A DNA stretch of 64,000 nucleotides from Thalassobacillus cyri (GCF_900107755.1 NZ_FNQR01000001.1:310001-374000), one strand, 5' to 3'; positions 32,893 through 42,692 are shown, counted from the first letter of the stretch. The notes: a model not told the origin generated them from the sequence alone. A program made the numbers and translations.

Positions 32893-34575
32893 TTAATTTC
32901 CGGTGGGTGCAGCATCAGCTTCTAAGACCGGCACTTTACGATACTGTGTTGCCTGTTCATAATCATATGCCATCCCAAGCAGTTCCGCTTCACTCCACAT
33001 TTTTCCGAAAAATGCCAGAGAGAAAGGTTTTCCGCTTTGGTAATAACCGGCAGGTACCGTTACCAGTGGCTGACCGCTGATGTTGACTTCCGGTGATGCG
33101 GTCGGCTGGTGGATACCTTCGGTAAGCGGCGGGATTTCTGCTGCCATTTGCGGGTAAACGAAGGCATCAAGGTTATGTTTATCCATGACTCCACGGATGA
33201 TTTCCTGAAAGTTTGCCCTGGCATCGAAAAAATAGCTTAGATCGGGTGCCTGATCCGGAGCTTTTAACTTCGCTTTTAGGTTGGCCTTATTAAAGTTCTG
33301 GAGCGGCTCGCCTGCTGCCCAGGGCGCTGTTTCCATTTGCTTGAATAACTCGGGAAGAGAAGGAATTGTTTCTTCCGGATCCATCCGATCGAGATAAGAC
33401 TGGATATCGCTCACAAAGGCGTCGTAGCCGATGTTCCCGGTGGCTTCCACAAAACTGGCAAATCCGCTTCCGGCGAACGGATCGGTGACGACTTCCGCAC
33501 CCTGGGCCTCGAGCTCCTTAACCGCACGGTCATACAATTGCTGCGTTTCTGCCGACAATGCTTCTCCTCGCCAGCCGGGTCCGTAGAGGCCAATGCGTTT
33601 TCCTTCCAAGGCCCCTTCCGTTAAGTTTCCGGTATAACCTTCCTCTGGCAGTTTGCCTGAGGCTGCTTCGGTTTTAGGGTCATCCGGATGGTTTCCTGCA
33701 ATGACATCCAGCATAATCGCTGCGTCTTGCACCGTCCGGGAATGAGGGCCAAGTACGTCTCTGGTGCTGGCTGCAAAAGGGGCGGCCCCCGAGTTAGGTA
33801 CAAGTCCGAACGTCGGTTTGACCCCGACCAATGCCTGAGAAGCGGCCGGGTTTTGGATCGATCCGCCGGTCTCAGCCGCAATACCGAGGACTGCCAGATT
33901 ACCAGAGACAGCGGTTGCTGTTCCGGAACTGCTTCCACCCGGAGCAAAAGCAGGGTTAATGACGTTCAATGTTTTTCCAGCCCAGCTGGTATTGGCATTC
34001 GTTGCCGATATACTGAAGGCAGGCATGTTCGTTTTGCCGAGAATGATCGCACCTTCTGCTTTTAATTTTTCTACAATCGGTGCATCGACTTGCGGCATGA
34101 TCTCCACTCCGCCCGCTTCCTTATGGAAACCTTCCCATCCGAATGTGGAAGGAAAGCCGGTGACATCCACCGTTTCCTTAAGAACAATCGGAACACCTGC
34201 CAGTTTTCCGGGTGAGTCTTCCTTTTTAATCCGGGCATCCATCTCACTTGCCTCTTGCATGGCATGGTCATTGATGAATGTAAAGGCGTTATATGTATCC
34301 TCATATTGTTCGATGCGTTCCAGGTGTGCCTGAACGACATCTGTCACTCTAAAAACTCCATTCTTGTAGCCTCTTGTCAGTTCGGCTACGGTGAGTTCCT
34401 TGCCATCTTCCAGCCGTTCACGCAAATCCATCCCCTGGTAGGGGAAGTTTTTATGTTCCAGGACTTTTGTATGTCCAGATGCATTCTCCGGTGGGGCAAG
34501 GGATGAATTGCCTCCAATAAGTATAGCTGCAAAAGCCAGGATGAATGTAATGACAACGGCATGCAGTTTTTTCAT
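32893..34575 (-). CDS. Secreted amidase-signature-family hydrolase
   Basis: 560 aa. N-terminal signal peptide (KKLHAVVITFILAFAAILIG) without a lipobox. The amidase core has catalytic Lys in VPIVLKETVDVTG, the Ser-rich loop PGGSSSGTATAVSG and the nucleophile region AETGGSIQNPAA, giving the Ser-cisSer-Lys triad. Relatives usually have GGSIRxPA; here Gln replaces Arg. Related Bacillus exo-amidases act on small amides or peptides; the substrate here is unknown. The gene stands alone, and a 29-bp palindrome lies in its promoter region. Confidence 0.85.
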   Translation of the reverse strand: MKKLHAVVITFILAFAAILIGGNSSLAPPENASGHTKVLEHKNFPYQGMDLRERLEDGKELTVAELTRGYKNGVFRVTDVVQAHLERIEQYEDTYNAFTFINDHAMQEASEMDARIKKEDSPGKLAGVPIVLKETVDVTGFPSTFGWEGFHKEAGGVEIMPQVDAPIVEKLKAEGAIILGKTNMPAFSISATNANTSWAGKTLNVINPAFAPGGSSSGTATAVSGNLAVLGIAAETGGSIQNPAASQALVGVKPTFGLVPNSGAAPFAASTRDVLGPHSRTVQDAAIMLDVIAGNHPDDPKTEAASGKLPEEGYTGNLTEGALEGKRIGLYGPGWRGEALSAETQQLYDRAVKELEAQGAEVVTDPFAGSGFASFVEATGNIGYDAFVSDIQSYLDRMDPEETIPSLPELFKQMETAPWAAGEPLQNFNKANLKAKLKAPDQAPDLSYFFDARANFQEIIRGVMDKHNLDAFVYPQMAAEIPPLTEGIHQPTASPEVNISGQPLVTVPAGYYQSGKPFSLAFFGKMWSEAELLGMAYDYEQATQYRKVPVLEADAAPTGN

Positions 34576-34625
34576 GGTATAACACTCCCTGTCTGGTTAC
34601 CAAGGGTAGAATACCATAGATTCTT

Positions 34626-34654
34626 ATTCTATTAAATGGTCTATTTGATAGAAT
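34626..34654 (-). promoter_or_regulatory. 29-bp palindrome upstream of the amidase gene
   Basis: ATTCTATNAAAT and ATTTNATAGAAT form near-perfect 12-bp arms around a 5-bp centre, 51 bp upstream of the amidase start. It looks like an operator for a dimeric repressor, identity unknown. Confidence 0.55.
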
Positions 34655-34684
34655 GTAAAAGTTTGTATTATAACCTCGACTTGA

Positions 34685-34833
34685 CATAGAAGCCCTCTAA
34701 ACGAAATTGAAAAAGTCCTCCGTGAGATGAGATACCATCATTTCCATGTGTCCCCCAGCAATCACCCTGGATAATGAAGAAGTTTTCGGAGATAAGCGTA
34801 TGACTTCTGCAGCCATTCGTCGTTCCATATAGA
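34685..34833 (+). pseudogene. Possible remnant of a small gene
   Basis: Two frames look coding in succession: EIEKVLREMRYHHFHVSPS and then AITLDNEEVFGDKRMTSAAI, joined by a shift near 34761 and ended by TAG. There is no start or ribosome site. I do not recognise it, and chance cannot be excluded. Confidence 0.25.
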
Positions 34834-34916
34834 TGTTAAATATTGGGTTATTTTTGTTGAGAAATCCCTATTTTGACAGTGAAAAGGGTGTAATTGATAA
34901 CGTGTCTCAATTACTA

Positions 34917-34977
34917 TTGACTATGATTATCATTCTCAATTAACATGTTTGTAAGGCTTAATTGAAAATCATTTTCA
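34917..34977 (+). promoter_or_regulatory. Siderophore operon promoter with two Fur boxes
   Basis: TTGACT (34917-34922) and TAACAT (34941-34946) form a promoter. TGATTATCATTCTCA (34924-34938) fills the spacer, and the perfect palindrome TGAAAATCATTTTCA (34963-34977) follows the predicted start point. Both fit the 7-1-7 Fur motif, so the operon should open only in low iron. Confidence 0.8.
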
Positions 34978-35043
34978 TTTGAGCGTGTTACACAGCCCTA
35001 GTAAATTTCCATAGTTAGTAAAAGCAGAAAGGAATGATAGCAT

Positions 35044-36588
35044 TTGGATTTCACTTATGAGCCTATAGCAACAGAGAAAAAGATGTCGGAAGCATCCAAT
35101 AGAGAGTTTGATCACCTGTTCTTTCACGGTGATAATACGGAGGGCTTTCAACATAACGTTCAGCAGGTGACGGAAAAGCTTGTGGAAGTGATGAAACACC
35201 TCGATGAGCCCTATGCCGGAAAAACTCCTGAGACTTTGCAACGGGAGCTGAATAACTTATCTGTTTTCACATACGAGGGAGAAGCCGTTGAAGGATTATT
35301 GAATAAGATCGACGACTCCCTATTACGAAGCAATATCCATATTACACATCCAAAATCAATCGCCCACTTGCATTGCCCGCCGCTTGTATCTTCGATGGCA
35401 GCGGAAATGATCATCAATACGTTTAATCCATCGATGGATTCCTGGGATCAAAGCCCTGCAGCAACATACTTAGAACAGGAAGTCATCAAATGGCTTACCA
35501 AGGGCTTTGGTTTTGACGGTATATCCGATGGCGTTTTTACAAGCGGAGGGACGCAGTCCAATTACATGGGGCTATTGATTGCCCGGGACTCCTTTTGTAA
35601 ACGCAAGTGGGGGGTGGATGTGCAGAAGCAAGGCTTACCAGATGATTTTAAGCGGCTGCGGATTCTGTGTTCGGAGGAGGCTCATTTTACCGTTCAAAAG
35701 TCAGCCTCCCAGCTGGGACTGGGTGAAGCTTCGGTTGTCTCTATTAATACGGATGAAAATCATAAGCTATGTCTCTATGATTTAAAGAAGAAGCTGAAAT
35801 TAATGGAAGCGGAACAGTTACTGCCATTCGCACTTGTGGGTACATGTGGTACGACTGATTTTGGAAGTATCGATCCACTTGCTGAGCTGGCAGCTATTGC
35901 AAGCGAGCATGGGGTGTGGCTTCACGTTGATGCTGCTTTCGGTGGGGCATTGATCCTCAGTCATTCTTATAAAGACAAATTGAAAGGGATCAATCAAGCG
36001 GATTCCATTGCAGTAGATTTTCATAAGTTATTCTACCAGCCAATCAGCTGTGGGGCCTTCCTTTTAAAGGACAAACAGGAATTCGTTCATCTTCAGCACC
36101 ATGCTGACTATTTGAACCCTGCCGAAGATGATGAAAAAGGAATCGTACATCTTGTAAACAAATCGATCCAGACGACAAGGCGGTTTGATGCACTGAAACT
36201 ATTTTTCTCCTTAAGAATGGTAGGGACGAAGCAATACGGTGCCATGATCGACCAGACGATCGCGCTGGCAAAATCTGTTGCGAGCTATATGGACGGTTTA
36301 GAGAATATCAGAGTGATACATGCTGATCCGGAGTTGAATACGGTTGTCTTCCGGTATGAACCTACTGTTCCCTCAGTTGTGGATGTGAACCAGGTGAATC
36401 TATCGATCCAGAAACATCTCCTTTATGGGGGCAAGGGTGTTATCGCTAAGACGATGGTAGAGGAGGAAGTCTGTCTTAAATTTACACTCCTTAACCCCAG
36501 GACACAGCTTGCTGATGTAAAAGAAATCTTAACAGACATCGAGGAGATTGGAGAAGCGGAATTAAAAGAATGGAGGGTTTCTGTATGA
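35044..36588 (+). CDS. PLP-dependent decarboxylase of siderophore synthesis (2,4-diaminobutyrate decarboxylase-like)
   Basis: Group II decarboxylase (514 aa) that would supply the diamine, 1,3-diaminopropane if the substrate is L-2,4-diaminobutyrate. PLP-binding lysine in SIAVDFHKLFYQPISCGAFL, Asp in WLHVDAAFGGAL, and SGGTQSNYMGLLIARD near residue 165 are all typical. TTG start with AGAAAGGAATG upstream. It is first in a five-gene operon in the order of rhizobactin rhbBCDEF; the aminotransferase that would precede it (rhbA) is absent. Its stop overlaps the next start (ATGA). Substrate is inferred from the operon. Confidence 0.85.
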   Translation: MDFTYEPIATEKKMSEASNREFDHLFFHGDNTEGFQHNVQQVTEKLVEVMKHLDEPYAGKTPETLQRELNNLSVFTYEGEAVEGLLNKIDDSLLRSNIHITHPKSIAHLHCPPLVSSMAAEMIINTFNPSMDSWDQSPAATYLEQEVIKWLTKGFGFDGISDGVFTSGGTQSNYMGLLIARDSFCKRKWGVDVQKQGLPDDFKRLRILCSEEAHFTVQKSASQLGLGEASVVSINTDENHKLCLYDLKKKLKLMEAEQLLPFALVGTCGTTDFGSIDPLAELAAIASEHGVWLHVDAAFGGALILSHSYKDKLKGINQADSIAVDFHKLFYQPISCGAFLLKDKQEFVHLQHHADYLNPAEDDEKGIVHLVNKSIQTTRRFDALKLFFSLRMVGTKQYGAMIDQTIALAKSVASYMDGLENIRVIHADPELNTVVFRYEPTVPSVVDVNQVNLSIQKHLLYGGKGVIAKTMVEEEVCLKFTLLNPRTQLADVKEILTDIEEIGEAELKEWRVSV

Positions 36589-38330
36589 AGAACGTACAGG
36601 TAGTTGCTGAAAATGCGACGATGCAAAGCTTCTTGAATTGTTATCTCAAAGAAACAGGTAATTTTCATATTGAATCTGCCAATGGAACAGTAAAAAAGAT
36701 TACCTGTCCCTTATCCAATCAGGGAATTGACTTGACCATTGATGTGAAATACTGGTCTGAAACAGGAAGGCATCTATTTGAATTCCCCCTTTATTACCAA
36801 ACAGGAAAAGAAACGAAGCCTATCGATTATGTCACATTAGCTGCACTGATTACTAAAGAGTTAGCCCTGATGCACAATCAGGTGGATGCAGAGGATGAAC
36901 TGATCCTAAGGGTGATTCTCAGCTGTAAAAACTTAAAGAAATACCTGGAGCATCGTTTGCGGGATTCCAACCATTTAAGCAGCAATGAATTTAATTATAT
37001 CGAAGCGGAACAATCGCTTATCTTTGGCCATTTGCTTCATCCTACTCCAAAAAGTAAGCAAGGGATTACAGAAGAAGAGGACAACCGGTTTTCACCCGAA
37101 ATGAATGGGAAATTCCAACTTCACTATTTCCTGGCTACCGATACGCAAGTCGTACAGGACTCTTCGCTGTCGGTCTCTGCTCAAGATATCATCCAGGGCG
37201 AACTGCCCAAGGAAGAATTAGTCACTGATGAAGCGGGCGCTCTCATTCCTGCCCATCCGTTACAAGCGAGGGCCCTTTTGAAAAAAGCATCCGTACAGCA
37301 GATGCTCAAGGAAAATAAATTGAAATACCTTGGACCACTCGGATCCGAGTTTACAGCAACCTCTTCCTTTCGTACTGTTTACAGTCCTGAATCGAAATAT
37401 ATGTACAAGTTTTCCGTCCCGATAAAGATTACGAATTCGCTCAGGATGAATCAACAGAAAGAACTGGACAGGGGGGTGGAAGTGTCGCGGTTGTTACAGA
37501 CCGCTCTTGGCGATGATCTGAAACGTAATTTTCCAGATTTCCATGTCATTTCAGACCCGGCATATATACGTGTGGATATACCTGGGGAAGAGGAGGTATC
37601 CCTCGATTGCATCATTCGTGAAAACCCGTTTTATGGGAATGATTCCGATGCCATTTTAGCCGCCGGGCTGGGACAAGACCACCCTTTTGGAGAGCAGTCT
37701 AGACTGTACAGCATCATTCACAGAATCGCAGAGAAAGAAAATAGATCCTTACAAGCGGCGAGTGAAGATTGGTTTAAACGCTATCTGTCCATCACACTCG
37801 ATCCAGTGTTATGGCTCTATGAAACGTATGGCATCGCGCTCGAAGCGCACCAGCAGAATTCAATCGTGCAACTGAAGGACGGGTACCCTGATTCCTTCTA
37901 TTATCGCGATAATCAGGGTTACTACTTCCGCGAGAAGAAGGCAGATGAATTGCGTCAACTGCTGCCAACGCTGAACGAGAAAAGCGATACCATTTGTACT
38001 GAAGCAATTGCGGAGGAAAGGCTTCGGTATTATTTCTTTTTCAATCATTTGTTCGGGGTGATCAATGGTTTCGGTGCCAATGGACTGATAGCTGAAGAAG
38101 ATTTGTTACGGGTGCTGCGTGAGCGACTGGAGACACACCATAAACAAGCGGGTGATGCAAAGCCGTTGCTGCACAGTCTATTAACAAATGAAAAACTCCC
38201 ATCCAAAGCTAATCTGCTGACCCGATTCCATGATATGGATGAGCTTATTGGTTCGTTAGAGACGCAATCCGTCTATACGATGGCAGCTAACCCATTAGTA
38301 CAAAAGGCAGGTGTTACGAGTGAAACCTAA
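36585..38330 (+). CDS. IucA/IucC-family siderophore synthetase (first)
   Basis: NRPS-independent siderophore (NIS) synthetase, 581 aa, that adenylates a carboxylate of citrate and joins it to an amine or hydroxylamine. Conserved parts are EQSLIFGHLLHPTPKSKQG, ALIPAHPLQARALL, TSSFRTVYS, KFSVPIKITNSLRMN and YGIALEAHQQNSIVQ, which contribute to the ATP and acyl sites. ATG 36585 is used because GGAGGG lies 7 bases before it. It corresponds in position to RhbC. It overlaps the acetyltransferase gene at its 3' end. Confidence 0.92.
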   Translation: MKNVQVVAENATMQSFLNCYLKETGNFHIESANGTVKKITCPLSNQGIDLTIDVKYWSETGRHLFEFPLYYQTGKETKPIDYVTLAALITKELALMHNQVDAEDELILRVILSCKNLKKYLEHRLRDSNHLSSNEFNYIEAEQSLIFGHLLHPTPKSKQGITEEEDNRFSPEMNGKFQLHYFLATDTQVVQDSSLSVSAQDIIQGELPKEELVTDEAGALIPAHPLQARALLKKASVQQMLKENKLKYLGPLGSEFTATSSFRTVYSPESKYMYKFSVPIKITNSLRMNQQKELDRGVEVSRLLQTALGDDLKRNFPDFHVISDPAYIRVDIPGEEEVSLDCIIRENPFYGNDSDAILAAGLGQDHPFGEQSRLYSIIHRIAEKENRSLQAASEDWFKRYLSITLDPVLWLYETYGIALEAHQQNSIVQLKDGYPDSFYYRDNQGYYFREKKADELRQLLPTLNEKSDTICTEAIAEERLRYYFFFNHLFGVINGFGANGLIAEEDLLRVLRERLETHHKQAGDAKPLLHSLLTNEKLPSKANLLTRFHDMDELIGSLETQSVYTMAANPLVQKAGVTSET

Positions 38331-38904
38331 ATGCATGACGATTGACCCGGACTTGGAGAGAGAAATTGTGTTTCGTGAGCTGGATTACGACAAGGATCTG
38401 ACCAACGTTTTTTTATGGATGCATCAGGAGCATGTCATTCCTTATTGGCAGTTGAATCTTCCGTTTGTGCAATTTAGCAGCCATTTAAAACAAGCATTGG
38501 AAGATCGCCATCAAACCCTCTATATCGGCGAGATTGACGGTCACCCGATGAGTTATTGGGAGGCCTATTGGGTAAAAGGGGACGTTGTGGAAAGATGCTA
38601 TGAGGCAGGATCCTTCGATCAGGGTGTCCATTTATTAATAGGTGATTCAGACTATCTTGGTAAAGGTTATGCACTCCCCTTATTAAGAGCGATGGTTGGT
38701 TTCCAATTCCAGCATGCAAAAACGAAAAAAGTGGTCGCAGAACCTGATATTCGGAATGAGAAGATGATTCATATCTTTAAACAATGCGGGTTTGAACCGG
38801 TAAAGCCTATCGAACTTCCTGATAAAACGGGCTTGTTGATGTTTTGCACACGGGAAAATTTCGAAAAGAGGTGGTCGTATGACGGATACTATCAACAAGT
38901 CTGA
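38320..38904 (+). CDS. Siderophore N-acetyltransferase (IucB/RhbD-like)
   Basis: 194-aa GNAT-fold acyltransferase that would acetylate the N-hydroxydiamine to form the hydroxamate. Motifs FRELDYDKDLTNVFLWMHQ, VIPYWQLNLPF and the CoA loop GKGYALPLLRAMVGFQF fit the IucB family. GTG at 38320 has AGGCAGG 8 bases upstream and lies inside the end of the previous gene, so the two are coupled. It likewise overlaps the monooxygenase gene by 26 bp. Confidence 0.85.
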   Translation: MKPKCMTIDPDLEREIVFRELDYDKDLTNVFLWMHQEHVIPYWQLNLPFVQFSSHLKQALEDRHQTLYIGEIDGHPMSYWEAYWVKGDVVERCYEAGSFDQGVHLLIGDSDYLGKGYALPLLRAMVGFQFQHAKTKKVVAEPDIRNEKMIHIFKQCGFEPVKPIELPDKTGLLMFCTRENFEKRWSYDGYYQQV

Positions 38905-40219
38905 GGTTTACGATGTGATCGGAATCGGTGTCGGTCCTTTCAACCTCGGTTTTGCAGCCTTAGTCGAAGATGTTCCTGAAATAAATGCCTTGTTTTTTGA
39001 AAAGAAAACGCAATTCGACTGGCATCCCGGAATGTTGATTGAGGGCACCACGTTGCAGGTTCCTTTTTTAGCTGACCTCGTAAGCATGGCTGATGTGACA
39101 AATCGCTATAGTTTTCTGAATTACTTACAGACTCACAACAGACTCTACCGTTTTTACTTTCGCGAAGACTTCCATATTCCTAGGAAGGAATACAATCATT
39201 ATTGCCAATGGGTGACCGGGCAATTGGATGCTTGTAAGTTCGGGATGAATGTAAAGCAGATCGATCTGCGAGACTTTGAGGGAGAAAGTTTGTATGAAGT
39301 GGTGGTTGAAAATGAACATCATCCAGAGGAAGAAAATCGCTATTTAGCAAGACATATTTTGATGGGGATCGGTACGGTTCCGGCTGTACCAGAGCAGTTT
39401 CAGGATGCTTTGGGAGAGAAAGTCTTCCATACGGCGGATTATTTATATAAGAAAGCGAATTGTGCGGACGCAGAAAGGATTGCGGTTATCGGTTCCGGGC
39501 AAAGTGCGGCTGAAGTATTCCTGGACTTGTTGGAAGATCAGGCGGCTCATGGGTATTCGCTGCATTGGTATACGAGGTCCAAAGGATTCTTTCCGATGGA
39601 ATACTCTAAGCTTGGTCTGGAACATTTTTCACCGGATTACACCTCTTTCTTCTATCAGTTGCCGCAAGAGAAAAAAGATCAGCTGCTAGTGGATCAGGAC
39701 TTATTATATAAAGGAATCAGTGCGGATACGATTGCAGATATTTATGAACGTTTATACCAGTACAGTATAGGAGAGGATGACCCTGACATCCACTTGCAAG
39801 CCATGTCAGCTATCGACCGCATCCAGCCTCTGGGTAATAAATGGGAGCTTCGTGGCTTCCAGCAGGTGAGTGAAGAGGCGTTTATGGTCGATGCCGATGC
39901 AGTTGTGTTAGGGACCGGTTACAAACCGAACCTGCCGGATTTTCTCACGCCGCTCCATGATTTTATTTCCTTGGATCAGCAGGGACGGTTTCATATCACC
40001 GAAGATTACCGGCTAGTTATTCATGGCACCGAGCGCAACCATATTTATATTCAAAATGGGGAGCTTCATACCCATGGAGTCGGGGCGCCGGATCTCGGAC
40101 TCGGCGCTCATCGTAATGCTGTCATCATCAACGCCCTGGCAGGGAGAGAGGTTTATCCAGTGCGATCGATCAACATCTATCAATCATTCGGAGCGCAAAA
40201 CCAACCGGTCACTAATTAA
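38879..40219 (+). CDS. Lysine/ornithine-type N-monooxygenase (IucD/RhbE-like)
   Basis: 446-aa flavin monooxygenase that hydroxylates the terminal amine of the diamine using NADPH and O2. FAD site DVIGIGVGPFNLGFAAL at residues 12-28, the substrate region VPFLADLVSMADVTNRYSF, the NADPH site IAVIGSGQSAAEVFLDLL near 203 and the closing VLGTGYKPNLPDFL. GAGGTGGTCGT precedes the ATG. Without the decarboxylase neighbour it might be called a lysine hydroxylase; the operon favours 1,3-diaminopropane. Confidence 0.9.
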   Translation: MTDTINKSEVYDVIGIGVGPFNLGFAALVEDVPEINALFFEKKTQFDWHPGMLIEGTTLQVPFLADLVSMADVTNRYSFLNYLQTHNRLYRFYFREDFHIPRKEYNHYCQWVTGQLDACKFGMNVKQIDLRDFEGESLYEVVVENEHHPEEENRYLARHILMGIGTVPAVPEQFQDALGEKVFHTADYLYKKANCADAERIAVIGSGQSAAEVFLDLLEDQAAHGYSLHWYTRSKGFFPMEYSKLGLEHFSPDYTSFFYQLPQEKKDQLLVDQDLLYKGISADTIADIYERLYQYSIGEDDPDIHLQAMSAIDRIQPLGNKWELRGFQQVSEEAFMVDADAVVLGTGYKPNLPDFLTPLHDFISLDQQGRFHITEDYRLVIHGTERNHIYIQNGELHTHGVGAPDLGLGAHRNAVIINALAGREVYPVRSINIYQSFGAQNQPVTN

Positions 40220-40250
40220 TTCATCATTATCAAGGAAAGAAGGGATTTCA

Positions 40251-42062
40251 TTGTATTCAAACTATCTGAAGCAATACTTCAATCAGGAAAACTGGGTAAA
40301 AGCGAATCAGCAATTGCTTGTTAAAATGCTGGAGGAATATGTGTACGAAGACATGATTGATCCAATCATGACAAACGAGCACGGAAAATGGAATGAATAT
40401 GAGCTATCAATTACTGACCGTAAACATTATTCCTTTATTGCCAAAACAGACTATTTCGATGGGGTGAAAGTGAAGGCTGATTCGGTTTATATCGTAGAAA
40501 ATGGAGTGCGCGCTGAAGGTAATGATGCCATCCAGTTCCTGCTCGATATACAGCCGATTATCGGGATGTCAGCTGAGACAGCAGGTCATTTGATCAAAGA
40601 GTTGAACAATACCCTTGTGGCAGATATGCATTTACTTGGACAGGACTCCAAAACATCGGATGAATTGATTCATGAAGATTATGCCTTATTGGAAGGGCAT
40701 ATGAGCGGGCATCCCTGGATTACTTATAATAAAGGCAGAATTGGATTCGGTTATGATGATTACGTGAAGTTTGCACCGGAGATGCAGAAAGAAACAAAGC
40801 TGTTCTGGATCGCCGTTGATAAAGATCGCGCTTCCTTCCAATCGACAGAGGATACCAACTATTACAAGCTATTACATGAAGAATTGTCATCGGAAGAGAA
40901 GCAACAATTCAAACAAGTCTTGCAAGAACAGGAAGTAGATCCGCTGGAATATTTCTTCCTTCCCATCCACGAGTGGCAATGGGAAAATGTGATTATCCAG
41001 CAGTACGCTCAGGATTTATCCAACAGGAAGATCATCCCATTGGGAGAAGGAAAGGATAATTATCTGCCGCAACAATCGATCCGGACCTTCGTAAACCGAA
41101 GCCATAAGGATAAACATCACGTGAAAGTTCCGATGAGTATATTGAATACGCTGGTTTATCGGGGGCTGCCGGCAGAAAGAACGCTGATTGCCCCGAAGAT
41201 TACAGAATTCATCAAAGGTATCTATGAACACGATTCATTTTTGAAAGAAAAATGCCGTGTCATACTGCCTGGAGAGATTGCCAGTATCAATGTCGATCAA
41301 AGCCATTATCCAAAGCTTGAAAATTCCCCGTATCAATACATGGAAATGCTGGGTGTCATATGGAGGGAGAGTATTTACACCTATTTGGATGGTGAAGAAA
41401 AAGCAGTGACCCTGGCTGCATTATTACATGAAGATAAAAATGGCAAGCCTTTTATCATAAGCTTGATCGAGGCCTCTGGAATGGAGCCGGAAGAATGGCT
41501 GAAGGAGTTTTTCCAGGTTGTCATGGATCCGCTTTTACATTATTTATATCAATATGGAACGGTGTTTTCTCCTCATGGACAGAATACGATTTTAGTCATG
41601 AAGAATTTCAGGCCACACCGTCTTGCTGTCAAAGACTTCGTAGATGATGTGAATATTAGCGACCAGCCATTTGAAGAATTATCCGTACTGACACAAGAGC
41701 TCAAAGATGTGTTAAGAAGCGAGCAACCGGAAGGATTGCTGCAATTCATTTTCACCGGGTTATTCGTATGTCATCTCCGATATATGGCTGACCTCCTGGA
41801 CAGGAATGAACGTGTAACAGAGGATAGATTTTGGGAGCACCTGGCCAATACCATCATAAGATATCAGGCTAGTCACCCTCACTTGAAAGAGCGCTTCGAA
41901 ATCTTTGATTTTTTCAAACCGGAAGTTACTAAACTGACACTGAATCGTAACCGGATGGTGGATTATGGCTATGGTGATGGAGATGACCGGCCTCATGCTT
42001 CCGAATTTGGCAGCGTTGCCAATCCGCTTGCACGATTTGCCCGGGAAGTTCATTTATCCTGA
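40251..42062 (+). CDS. IucA/IucC-family siderophore synthetase (second)
   Basis: 603-aa NIS synthetase, the RhbF counterpart, which would attach the second hydroxamate arm to the citrate half-product. EGHMSGHPWITYNKGRIGF, FLPIHEWQWENVI, RTFVNRSHKDKHHVKVPMSI and GTVFSPHGQNTILVMKNFRP are diagnostic. TTG 40251 is chosen because AAGAAGGG lies 6 bases upstream; the open frame continues back into the previous gene but has no ribosome site there. It is the last gene of the operon and is followed by a strong terminator. Confidence 0.92.
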   Translation: MYSNYLKQYFNQENWVKANQQLLVKMLEEYVYEDMIDPIMTNEHGKWNEYELSITDRKHYSFIAKTDYFDGVKVKADSVYIVENGVRAEGNDAIQFLLDIQPIIGMSAETAGHLIKELNNTLVADMHLLGQDSKTSDELIHEDYALLEGHMSGHPWITYNKGRIGFGYDDYVKFAPEMQKETKLFWIAVDKDRASFQSTEDTNYYKLLHEELSSEEKQQFKQVLQEQEVDPLEYFFLPIHEWQWENVIIQQYAQDLSNRKIIPLGEGKDNYLPQQSIRTFVNRSHKDKHHVKVPMSILNTLVYRGLPAERTLIAPKITEFIKGIYEHDSFLKEKCRVILPGEIASINVDQSHYPKLENSPYQYMEMLGVIWRESIYTYLDGEEKAVTLAALLHEDKNGKPFIISLIEASGMEPEEWLKEFFQVVMDPLLHYLYQYGTVFSPHGQNTILVMKNFRPHRLAVKDFVDDVNISDQPFEELSVLTQELKDVLRSEQPEGLLQFIFTGLFVCHLRYMADLLDRNERVTEDRFWEHLANTIIRYQASHPHLKERFEIFDFFKPEVTKLTLNRNRMVDYGYGDGDDRPHASEFGSVANPLARFAREVHLS

Positions 42063-42090
42063 GATGATAATTCGTATAGAAAGATTGTTT

Positions 42091-42132
42091 CGGCTTGTAG
42101 AAAAAACCATCTGGTTTTTCTGCAAGCCTTTT
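42091..42132 (+). terminator. Terminator of the siderophore operon
   Basis: GGCTTGTAGAAAAAACC pairs with GGTTTTTCTGCAAGCC, followed by TTTTC. Confidence 0.85.
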
Positions 42133-42269
42133 CTAAATCCTGAATGTCATTCTGGTTTGTGTAGGTGTTAGTCCTTAAAAAGGAATGTAAGGTATTATTG
42201 GTTTCTTACGGAAGAATTATAAAGCGTAACAAGGAAACACTATGACAATATAAAGGAGGTAATCTGTAC

Positions 42270-42692
42270 ATGAGTAAAATGAACTTTTCCATGCTTTTCA
42301 ATTTGAAAAAACCGCAAAGACAGCTGATCAACAGTTTGTTTATCAAGCTGATTCTGATACCGATTGTACTGTTTATAGGCATGTTTAGTACCGAGCATAT
42401 CGAATATGGTGCGCTTTGGCAGCCGGTAGTTTTGAGTATCGTGCTAATCGTTGTGGGAATTAGTATGGAAAAAATGGTGTTAAGTAAAGAAACATTGGGC
42501 GCTAGTGTCTTTATGGACTTTATCGTTTCTTTGTTGATTATTTTGGCTCTATCCAATTGGTTTCCAAACGCAATGGTAACGTTTATTGGGGCGTTCACTT
42601 TGGCGGTAGTGTTAGGAACGAGTGAATATTTTTTGCATCGCTTTTTACTTGCGTTACGTAATAAAAGTAATTCGGTATCGATAGAGCCATGA
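42270..42692 (+). CDS. Four-helix membrane protein, YndM/DUF2512-like
   Basis: 140 aa with hydrophobic segments at about residues 26-43, 48-66, 80-96 and 101-120. The pattern of four short helices with SKETLGASVFMDFIVSLLII resembles DUF2512 (B. subtilis YndM), a family of unknown role in Bacillaceae. AAAGGAGGTAATCTGTAC precedes the ATG. It is convergent with the SDR gene. Confidence 0.65.
   Translation: MSKMNFSMLFNLKKPQRQLINSLFIKLILIPIVLFIGMFSTEHIEYGALWQPVVLSIVLIVVGISMEKMVLSKETLGASVFMDFIVSLLIILALSNWFPNAMVTFIGAFTLAVVLGTSEYFLHRFLLALRNKSNSVSIEP

Noticed and set aside
33411-34340. Overlapping frames on both strands of the amidase gene
   Set aside because: Shadows produced by GC-rich coding sequence; the amidase frame carries all catalytic motifs.
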